From positions 113,402 to 177,401 of the forward strand of contig NVXU02000020.1 in assembly GCA_002734065.2 (NCBI GenBank): 64,000 nucleotides of DNA, given 5' to 3'. The position numbers were made by a program, and so were the translations under genes. Shown one piece after another: positions 44,037 to 53,800 of the stretch (positions within the stretch are counted from its first letter, which is position 1; the number at the start of each line of letters is the position of its first letter). The stretch is from Fluviicola sp. Its GTDB lineage: Bacteria; Bacteroidota; Bacteroidia; Flavobacteriales_D; Crocinitomicaceae. The notes under the pieces were generated by a model. It did not search any database and was not told where the DNA came from. It saw nothing but the letters and a program-made list of their open reading frames with translations.

Positions 44037-46043
44037 TTAAAGGTGTTTAAAATTTAAGATAACTTTTAATCCTTTCTCCTGCTTTGCATATTTAATCTTT
44101 CCTTTCAAAAATTTTAAACGCTGATTGATGCTCCTTAATCCAACAGAATCAACTCGATTATTTATGTCGTCCGGATTAATTCCTATTCCGTTATCTTGGT
44201 AAACAATAAGAAATCCAGAGGTATTTTTAATAAACTCAACTTTGAGAGAACTTGCTTTGGAATGTTTAATCGTATTGGTCGTTAATTCTTGAATTATTCT
44301 GTACAATCTCAATTCCTGTGCTTCACTAATTGAAAGCGTATCAATAAAATCCAAATCTGATGTAACAATCAATTCAGTTGAGAGTTCAATTTCTGACATC
44401 ATTTTCTCGATGGATTTTCTCAAACCTAAACGTCTGAGTTCAGGTGGTATTAGCGTCCTTGAAATACTTCGAACTTCTTCAATTGTTTCTGTAAAATTAG
44501 CATCTAGCTGCTGTGATTCTTCAGATTTAAGAATATCAAGGTTGTTAAATTTATTCTTAATAATAATTAAACTTTGCCCCACCCCGTCATGTAATTCTCG
44601 CGCAATTCTTGCTCTTTCTTCTTCTAATTTATCTACCAACGCAGAACTAAATTTAGTTTCGCGTTTGTTTTTTTCGCGGAAATAATAGATGGTAAATGCA
44701 GCCCCGGTTAGAATAAATAAAATCAATGCGATTCCTAAGTTTTGTTTTGTTGAATTGGCTTCTTGTTCTTTCTGACTAATTTCTTTTTCATAAGCTCTTT
44801 GCTCCTCTAATCGTTGTAACTCTTTTTTATCAACGTCATATTTGAGTTGTAATTCACTCATCATTTGGACGTGACTATTTCTGTTGAGCGAATCACTGAG
44901 ATCAGACTTCTTTATGTAATATTCGAGTGCTTTTTTCGGGTTGTTTTTCTGTTGATACATTTTATACTTTAATTCGTACACTGTCTCTAAGACTTTACTC
45001 TTAATAGAATACTTAGAATATACAACAGCAGAATCTAGATTCGCGTTCAATTTCTGGTATTGTTTTCTCTCTAAATTAACGTAAGCCTTCGTTAAAAAGA
45101 TATAGGAAATGCTTTGATAAAGGTCCCTGCTAAAAGCCATTTCAAGAGATCGACTTATTAGAGAATCACTGTTTTTATAGTTTCCTTTGATTCGCTCAAC
45201 AGAGCCTAAATTAATTAAAGAATTTAACGCTAAAGCCGGAAAGTTTTTTTCTTGAGCAATATTGAATGTACTTTGATATTGTTCTATTGCATCATCTAAT
45301 GAGTCTATTCCTACAAAGTAATTGCCAATATTCTCTTGGAGAATTAATTGAAGCCGCAGACTATTCAGTTCTTCGGAAATCTTTAAAGCTTCTTGAAAGT
45401 CCTTATAGGCATCGTCGGGTGATTTTAGACGGAGCTTAAGAAGACCTAAGTTATTTAGAAGGACACCGTATTCAAAGAGATAATCATTCTCTTTGGCAAT
45501 ATCCATTGCTTCTAGGTAGAATTTAATGCTGTTTTCGTTACTATCTATATCAGAACTATAATTTGCTAGGCCGATTAAGCTATAAATCATATTCAAACTA
45601 TCATTGTTTTTTTTAGACAATTGATACTCTTCGTTCATTAGGCTAATCATGATTTTTTTATCAGCACGAGAGTCGATTACGAAAAGACGACGAATAGAGG
45701 CTGTTGTCCGAAGCCTACTATTCGATACTTTTTCTGCGCTTACAATTGCTTTTTCGAAATATACTTTGGAACTATCCGTTCTTGCGATGTAATAAAAGTA
45801 AGTTCCTTTTAGGATGTACGCAATGGCTTCTAATTCACCGTTATTTTTTTTCTTTGCTTCATTAAGCAGATTTTGAATAGGGAAGACACATTCATTCGGG
45901 TTTAACTTTAAGAGCTTATCAACCGATACAAGTTGCTCTTGATATTGGGACACCTCTTTAATGTCACTGAAAAATTGACCACTTGCATTAAACGAAAAAA
46001 GCAAGAGAAAAAAAACCAAACGATGAAAGACTGACGTAACCAT
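44037..46043 (-). CDS. TPR-containing histidine kinase (NarX/DesK-type)
   Basis: 668 residues from the ATG at 46043; the longer frame begins before the upstream gene's stop. Signal-like start MVTSVFHRLVFFLLLFSF, then about eight TPR units (~40-380), a coiled coil, one helix (NLGIALILFILTGAAFTIYYF) and a short HisKA_3 kinase: His485 in ARELHDGVGQSL, then ATPase motifs YRIIQELTTNTIKHS and DNGIGINPDDI. The TPRs face the periplasm, so it may sense surface or envelope protein complexes. Adjacent to its response regulator. Confidence 0.9.
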   Translation of the reverse strand: MVTSVFHRLVFFLLLFSFNASGQFFSDIKEVSQYQEQLVSVDKLLKLNPNECVFPIQNLLNEAKKKNNGELEAIAYILKGTYFYYIARTDSSKVYFEKAIVSAEKVSNSRLRTTASIRRLFVIDSRADKKIMISLMNEEYQLSKKNNDSLNMIYSLIGLANYSSDIDSNENSIKFYLEAMDIAKENDYLFEYGVLLNNLGLLKLRLKSPDDAYKDFQEALKISEELNSLRLQLILQENIGNYFVGIDSLDDAIEQYQSTFNIAQEKNFPALALNSLINLGSVERIKGNYKNSDSLISRSLEMAFSRDLYQSISYIFLTKAYVNLERKQYQKLNANLDSAVVYSKYSIKSKVLETVYELKYKMYQQKNNPKKALEYYIKKSDLSDSLNRNSHVQMMSELQLKYDVDKKELQRLEEQRAYEKEISQKEQEANSTKQNLGIALILFILTGAAFTIYYFREKNKRETKFSSALVDKLEEERARIARELHDGVGQSLIIIKNKFNNLDILKSEESQQLDANFTETIEEVRSISRTLIPPELRRLGLRKSIEKMMSEIELSTELIVTSDLDFIDTLSISEAQELRLYRIIQELTTNTIKHSKASSLKVEFIKNTSGFLIVYQDNGIGINPDDINNRVDSVGLRSINQRLKFLKGKIKYAKQEKGLKVILNFKHL

Positions 46044-46093
46044 AAGTTGTCTTCCAAAGTTATACTTTAAATGACAAAAATGTGATAAAAACA

Positions 46094-47560
46094 TTAATTT
46101 TTAACGATTCTTTCTGTGTACACCATATTGTCACTATAAATGCGGACGATGTATAGTCCACTATTTAATCTTTCGGTAGAGATCTTACTAAACGATTCAT
46201 TTTTCAAAACCATTTTTGAAAGAACCATTTTACCTTGCGCGTCAATTATTTCAATAGCTGCATTGATATTTCTCACTAAATCTCCTAGCTCAACAATCAA
46301 TTCATCTTTAAATGGATTTGGATAGATATTAATTTCCTTGTTAGAACAGTTCAATGCACGAACAGCAACGTTGCTTTCGGTACCGTCAAAATCAACTTGA
46401 TACAATCTATAATATGATTTCTCATTGTTATTATCACGGTCGTAAAAATCGTACTTGATTTCATTAATACTGTTTCCGACACCTTCTACAGTTCCTATTT
46501 CCTTATAAATACCATCAACTCCAGCTTTTTCAATTACAAAGTAATCGTTATTGTTTTCAGATATTGTTGTCCATTCTAATAGAACGTCATCTTCTTGACA
46601 TGATAGGTCAAAAGTTCCTAATTCAATAGGTAAAGGACAAGTGTAATGGATTTGAACTTCCCCTCTGGCACCTGTACCTCCATTTCTTGTAGCCGTATTC
46701 CCCGAACATTCTTCAGAATTATTATGAATCATTGCTCCGCTTGCTCCACCACCTACAATGACTCCATTATTTCCGGTGAAAAACCTGCACCAACCATAGG
46801 TGTCTAATATTCTTCCGTTAGCACCTACTCCTGCTGGCGCACCACCTCCTGTTCCTCCATTTCTTATAGAGCAACTATTAGGAGAAGAAGCGTTACCTCC
46901 ATTTCCTGAAGGACCAGCTGCTCCACCACCACCGCCACTTGCATCGTAACAAGAAGAACTGTGTCTTCCTGTTGATCCATTCCCTCCATTATACATTAAT
47001 GTGCCGTTAGCAGCAGATCCACCTGCCCCTCCAGTGCCGTTATAACCTACATGATAAGGGCCCCACGAATCATTGTAGCTTTTTGCTCCACCACCTCTTA
47101 ATCCTCCATAAGCAATTAATATGCCCGGAGCTAAAGTTGCGGGACCAGAAAAAGAACTACTACCTCCATCTCCTCCATCATTTTGCGAAGAGTTGGCTGC
47201 GTTAGTAGAAGACGTGGCAATGCCCATTAAACCTCCAGCTCCTACAGTAACAGTATAAACATCCCCTGGTGTGACAGCATAAGTTCGCTGTGTAAAACCG
47301 CCACCGCCACCGCCGCCTCCTTGACTACAAGCTTCACTATAGTCGCCAAAATTTTCCTCCGCCCTCGACGTTGATGCTCCACCACCACCACCGGCTCCTA
47401 TAATATAAACAGTTATAGAAGTTATACACGGAGGAACAGTCCAAGTTGTAGTGCCTGGGGTTGAAAAAATATCAGGTTGGGCGTGTAGCATAAACGTAGA
47501 GCTTATCAACAAGGCCGATAATAGATTTTTCAATGTGTTTTTTTTAGTGAGAAAATTCAT
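46094..47560 (-). CDS. glycine-rich T9SS-exported protein
   Basis: 488 residues from the ATG at 47560. Signal with LLSALLISSTFMLHAQ. Residues ~25-320 are a glycine-rich adhesive region: GGGGGASTSRAEENF, GGGGGGGGFTQRTYAVTP, VTVGAGG and many GGxG runs. After it come a ~100-residue beta domain (IELGTFDLSCQEDDVLLEW) and a C-terminal T9SS type A sorting domain (IYPNPFKDELIVELGDLV, then SGLYIVRIY). It lies 51 nt upstream of the TPR kinase start and likely shares its promoter (-7 box at 47631). Confidence 0.83.
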   Translation of the reverse strand: MNFLTKKNTLKNLLSALLISSTFMLHAQPDIFSTPGTTTWTVPPCITSITVYIIGAGGGGGASTSRAEENFGDYSEACSQGGGGGGGGFTQRTYAVTPGDVYTVTVGAGGLMGIATSSTNAANSSQNDGGDGGSSSFSGPATLAPGILIAYGGLRGGGAKSYNDSWGPYHVGYNGTGGAGGSAANGTLMYNGGNGSTGRHSSSCYDASGGGGGAAGPSGNGGNASSPNSCSIRNGGTGGGAPAGVGANGRILDTYGWCRFFTGNNGVIVGGGASGAMIHNNSEECSGNTATRNGGTGARGEVQIHYTCPLPIELGTFDLSCQEDDVLLEWTTISENNNDYFVIEKAGVDGIYKEIGTVEGVGNSINEIKYDFYDRDNNNEKSYYRLYQVDFDGTESNVAVRALNCSNKEINIYPNPFKDELIVELGDLVRNINAAIEIIDAQGKMVLSKMVLKNESFSKISTERLNSGLYIVRIYSDNMVYTERIVKN

Positions 47561-47630
47561 ACAATATTTTTTATTAATTATTAAAAGCAATCAATTTATG
47601 ACCTGAGAGACCGTAGATGTTAAGTATCGA

Positions 47631-47638
47631 CAAAAGTA
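47631..47638 (-). promoter_or_regulatory. -7 box of the adhesin/two-component operon
   Basis: Minus-strand TACTTTTG, an exact match, 70 nt ahead of the ATG at 47560. Just upstream lie two hairpins. Confidence 0.6.
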
Positions 47639-47676
47639 AGACTTAACAGTCTTGTATATAGAGGGGTTACCCCCTC
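47638..47676. promoter_or_regulatory. two adjacent hairpins between divergent adhesin genes
   Basis: AAGACT-TAAC-AGTCTT at 47638-47653 and GAGGGG-TTAC-CCCCTC at 47661-47676, each with perfect 6-bp arms and a 4-nt loop. They lie in the 241-nt divergent gap between two surface-protein genes and may be regulator sites; no U-tract. Confidence 0.45.
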
Positions 47677-47789
47677 AATGTACTTTGTAAACCGTTTTAT
47701 AGAGTCAGGCTTTTATATAAGAATCCAAGAGTTCAATAAAATGTTAGAAAGAGCGTTCTTTAAAAATGTTGTAACTTACCGCCTCAAAC

Positions 47790-47797
47790 TATTTTTA
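47790..47797 (+). promoter_or_regulatory. possible -7 box, 4 nt before the giant adhesin ATG
   Basis: TATTTTTA, one mismatch to TAnnTTTG, with a TTG at 47769-47771 (18-nt spacer). Short spacing to ATG 47802 repeats the leaderless pattern. Confidence 0.45.
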
Positions 47798-47801
47798 TAC
47801 T

Positions 47802-50800
47802 ATGAAAAAATTACACTCATTTCTCTTATTTGGATTGTTTTCGTCCTTGGGATTTTCTAATTTGAATGCTCAGATTACTGTAACTGGAGGTCAAACAGCG
47901 CAACAACTTGCAGAAATTCTAGCAGGACCAAATATTACCGTAACAAACGCAATTTTAACGGGTGGAGGTGTTGCCTCAGGAAGTTTTGCAGGGACAAACT
48001 CAGACATCGGATTTGATTCTGGTGTTCTTCTTTCGACAGGGAATATTACAGAGGCACCAGGGCCTAATAACGCTGGAAATGTAGGTGCGAATTTGAACAA
48101 TCCAGGAACGGCTGAAATGACAGCTTTGGCAGGGGTTAACACTTTTGATGCCATCACATTAGAATTCGATTTTGAGGTTCAATCTTCGACAATTCAGTTT
48201 AATTATGTATTCGCTTCTGAAGAATATCCAGAATATGCACCACCAAACAACGCAGGTTTTAATGATGTTTTTGCATTCTACATTAGTGGACCTGGAATTA
48301 CAGGGCAAGAAAATATTGCTCTTGTACCAAATTCAACAAGTGCAGTTGCCATTAATAACATTAACCCAGTTACAAATAGCCAGTATTATATAGACAATAC
48401 TGGTGGAAATGACATTCAATACGATGGTTTCACAACCATCCTTGAAGCAAGTAGAGGCAATTTAACACCCTGTCAAGTTTATCGACTGAGGTTAGTTATT
48501 GCTGATGCAGGTGATGGCGTATGGAGTTCTGCGGTATTCTTGCAAGAGAATTCATTGATTCAAGGAACAGTAAATGTTCAAACGCAAACAATTAATGCAG
48601 ATGACATTGCGCTTGAGGGATGTATTCCTGCAAGTTTTACATTCTCTTATGATGAAATTAGTAACCAAGATCAAGTAATCAATTTCACAGTTGGAGGAAC
48701 TGCTGTAAATGGTGTAGATTATCAATTCGTTGATAGTTCGATGACAATCGTAGCGGGTGACACTTCTGCAACAATTTACATCAATGCTTTTTCTGACGGA
48801 ATCACAGAAGGACAAGAATCCGTTTGGATAATATACCAACCTGCGGCCTGTGCTCCTTTTGATACTGCTTTTCTTTTCATTGATGATGCACAGCCCATTG
48901 ATTTTACTTTGGATGGTTTTGATTTGAATTGTTTCGGGGATAATTCTGGGCAAATTCAAGTGAATGCTACAGGCGGCTTCCCTCCATATACTTTTGAGGT
49001 AACCTATCCAAATGCCTCTGTTGCAAATACACAAACGAATCCAATTACTGGATTAGCAGCGGGGACTTACAGTGTTCAAGTAACAGATTCTTATGGCTGT
49101 CAAGCAGACGCTCTGGTTATTGGTGGAGTGTTTGATGCAGATACCACTTTCTTGCCAGATGTTCCAGGAGGAACAGTGACGACTTATGATGCACCTCTTG
49201 ATATTCAAGGATTTAATAACGGACAAACAATTACAGATGTTAGTCAAATTCAACAAATTTGTTTAACCTTGGAGCATTCTTACTTAGGAGATTTGCAAAT
49301 TCAGGTGGTGGCTCCTTCAGGAGAGATAATCATTTTGAAACAACAAAATGGAGGTGGTTCTTGCGATCTTGGAGAACCGATTGCTACAGGTCCAGTTGAT
49401 GGTTCTGCGGGCTCATTGTTAACAGACCCGGGAGTTGGATATGAGTATTGCTTCAATGCTTCTCCTGTTTATGGAACAATGGTGAATGAATCGAATAACT
49501 TTACTCGAAATTATACGGATGCACTGGGAAATAATTATACTGATAATTATCTTCCAGCAGGTTCTTACACACCTTTTGAAAATTTTACAGGACTTATTGG
49601 TGCCGACATGAATGGAACGTGGACGATTCAAGTAACCGATCAATTTAACCTTGACAATGGATACATCTTTAATTGGTACATTTCTCTCGTTGGAGATTTA
49701 CCTGACACACTGGTTACATTAATTGAACCTGCAGAAATTGTTACAACAGGATTTGTTACAAATTCAACATGCGGAGGTTCTGATGGGTCAATTAATATTG
49801 ATATTGTAGATGCAGTTGCACCTTATACGGTTCTGTGGAGTAATGGAGTAACAACTGAGGATTTAACTGGGATTGCAGCAGGAACTTATACAGTTACTGT
49901 TACAGATGCTAACGGTTGTCAATCGATAGAGACTTTCTTGGTGAATAATATTGGTTCCCTTGCTATTACTTCATCATCATCAACTACATCTTGTTTTGGA
50001 GGAAGTAACGGAACAATAGATATTACACCTTCAGGGGGGCAACTTCCATACACTTTTTCTTGGGACTCAGGTCAATCAACGGAAGACATTACAGGATTAA
50101 TAGCTGGTGATTATACAGTAACAATGCAAGACCAAATGGGTTGTATTATTTCTGAAATTGTAACCGTGGAAGATGCGTCACAGATGATTATTGTTGCAAA
50201 CAGCGTTTTAAACGAAGAATGTAATACAGATAATGGTTCTATTGATATATCCGTTACAGGTGGAACAGGTTCTTACGGTTATCAATGGTCAAGTGGAGAA
50301 AGTACGCAAGACATTTCTAACTTAACTTCAGGAACCTATACAGTTGATGTTATTGATGGAAACGGTTGTACTGCGACTGCATCTTACACTTTGGTGAATG
50401 ATTTATCGAACTGTTCAGCATATTGCTTTATAGCCGTTGAAGAAAATCTTATTTCTGATGAAGATTGTGGTTCTGGAAACGGATCTATTGACATTAATGT
50501 CTTAAACGCTCTTGCTCCAGTTACATTTTCTTGGAGCAACGGGTCAACAACAGAGGACCTTTCCAACCTGTCAGCTGGAACTTACACAGTTGTGGCTTCG
50601 GATGCAAACAATTGTTCTGTGTCAATGTCTTTTACTGTAAATAATAACACTGGTAATTTATCAATTTCAAACGCAAATGTTAGTGAAGAAAATTGTGGAA
50701 ACTTAAATGGAGCGATTGACATTACTGTTAATGGTGGAGCAATGCCCTATTCTTTTTCTTGGTCGAATGGATCAACGACAGAAGATTTGTCAAACATTGC

Positions 50801-53800
50801 GGCAGGTTCTTATTCTGTAACTATAACAGATGGCAATGGTTGTCAGGCAACAAGTTCTTATACCGTTGCAAATAACGCTGGCTCTCTAGCTGCAACAGCA
50901 TCGATAATCCCAGAAACATGTACATCGGGCAATGGCTCTATCAACCAAACAATAACTGGTGGTAATGGTGTTCTAACTTATTCTTGGGATTCAGGTCAAA
51001 CAACTCAAGATGTATCAGGACTTTCTACAGGAACTTATGTAGCAACAGTTACTGATGAAACAGGTTGTTTTATTGAAAACACCTATTTTGTTGACCAAAC
51101 AACAGGTGATATTTCTTTAATTGGTTCTAACATCACGAATGAAACTTGTGGCAATAGTCAAGGTGCAATAAACGTTACCTTAACAGGTGCGAACCTAGTT
51201 TATACTTGGTCGAATGGTGCAACTACCGAAGATTTGACGGGTGTAAGTGCAGGAAATTATACTCTACAAGTTACAAATGCTCAAGGTTGTGTGCTTGACG
51301 CGGGACCATTCTCTATCATTAACACTTCTGGAACGTTAACTGTTTCTACTCAATTAATAACAGAAGAAGTTTGTGGCAATGCAAACGGTTCTATTAATAT
51401 GAACATTGCAGGAGGATTAATGCCTTATACATTCTCTTGGTCGAATGGTTCTACAGATGAAGACTTACTCAACTTAACAGCAGGTACTTATACAGTTACT
51501 GTCACCGATGCAAATGGTTGCTCAGAAAGCAGATCAGTAGTTGTTGGAGCAAATTCGGGAACATTGTCTATTCAGAATGCAATTCTAACAGATGAGAATT
51601 GTGGAGACAATGCAGGAGCAATTGATTTAATTCCGAACGGAGGAGCTGCTCCATTGACTTTTGCATGGTCAAATGGTGCTACCTCAGAAGATCTATCAGG
51701 ACTTGCAGCAGGAACTTATACCGTTAATATTACGGACCAAAATGGTTGCCAAGTGAGTGGTTCATACTCTATAAATAACCAAGCAAATTCAATAGCATAT
51801 ACGTCAGTAGTAACAAACGAAATTTGTACCAACGGGCAGGGAGAAATAACAGTGAACGTAACAGGCGGAACTGCACCTTATACCTATGTGTGGTCGAATG
51901 GTGGAACAACAGCAACAATTTCAGGATTAACTTCGGCAACATATTCTGTTGTAATTTCGGACAACAATGGCTGTTCTATCCAATCTGAAAACTTCACTAT
52001 TGGAAATACAGCAAACGGAATGACGGCATCAACTGTTGTAACAGATGCAGCTTGCGGCAATAATGGATCCATTGATTTAATCGTAAATGGAGGTTCTGCA
52101 CCGCTAGTTTTTGCATGGTCAAATGGCGCAACAATTGAGGATATCACAAACCTTGGAGCAGCAACCTATTCTTATACCGTTACAGATGCGAATAGCTGTG
52201 AAGTTTCTGGTTCTGCAACAGTAATAGAAACAAATGGAGCAATTACTTACACATTCTCCACTACAAGTGAAACTTGCGGTAATGGATTAGGTGGCATTAA
52301 CTTAACTCCAGCAGGTGGAGGCGGAACTTTTACTTTCTTGTGGAGCAATGGAGCAACAACTGAAGATCTTACCAACCTTTCTTCTGGGACATATTCTGTA
52401 ACTATTACGGATCAAAATGGATGTTCAATAACAACGAGCAATATTCAAATTTCAAATAATGCAGGAACATTGAATATTTCAAATGTTGTTGCAACGGATG
52501 AAACGTGTTCTAACGGTCTTGGAAACATAGATATTTCTATTACAGGAGGAAGTGCACCAATTACTTTTGCATGGTCTACTGGTGCATCGACAGAGGATAT
52601 CTCGAATTTATCAGCAGGAACATACTCTGTTATAGTTACAGATGCTAATGGATGTGAAGCAACAACTCAAGCAGTGATTAATTCTTCAGCAGGTTCTTTA
52701 GCAATCACACAGCCAGTTGTAACTGACGAGAATTGCTCTAACGGTCAAGGAAGTGTTAACATTACAATTAATGGTGCTGCAAACCCTATCAGTTATCAAT
52801 GGTCGAATGGAGCAACAACGGAAGACCTTACGAATCTATCAGCAGGGACTTATTCAGTAACAGTTACTGACGGGAATGGTTGTACAGTTACAGGTTCTTA
52901 TGATGTTCTAAACAATGGAACATCTTTAGCAATTAGCGGAGCTTCTATCAGCGATGAATATTGTGGTTCTGGGTCTGGTTCAATTTCTGTTAACGTTTCA
53001 GGAGGAGCATCACCTTACAATTACTCATGGGACAATGGCTCTACAACATCATTGAATGATAACCTTTCTTCTGGAACCTATAATTTGACGGTGACAGATG
53101 CAAGTGGTTGCCAAGTTTCAAATTCTTACTTCGTAGCAAACAATGCAGGAAACCTTGCGGTGACTGGAGTTGTTACAGATGAGAATTGTGGTGATGGTAC
53201 AGGAGCAATTGATATTACAACAACAGGAGGGAATGCTCCATTAGCATTTGCTTGGGATACTGGACAAACAACAGAAGATCTTACAAGTCTTTCAGAAGGA
53301 CCTTATAATTTGACAGTAACGGATAATTTTGGATGTACAGCAAATTACTCAGGAACAGTGACCAACATTTCAGGAGGTCTTGCTGTGAGTATTGCATCTG
53401 TTACAGATGAGAATTGTGGGCAATTAGACGGTGCAGTTGATGCCCTTGTTACAGGAACTGGAATTGTCTCTACCGTTTGGGATTCTGGTCAAACAACGGA
53501 GGATTTGACAGGTGTCTCAGCAGGAACTTATACAATTACGGTGACCAATAACGTTGGTTGTTCAGCAACGGCCTCTGCAACGGTTACGAATCAGACAGGA
53601 ACGTTGGCAATTACTTTTAGCAATGTTGGAGATGAAAATTGTCAAAATGGACAAGGGTTTATAGATATAGAAGTTTCAGGAACAGGTCCATTTACTTATT
53701 TATGGAGTGATGGTCAAACAACTCAAGATGCTATTAATTTATCTGCGAATACGTATTCGGTTGTCATCACTGATGGTGTCGGTTGTGAGTTGAACGCGTC

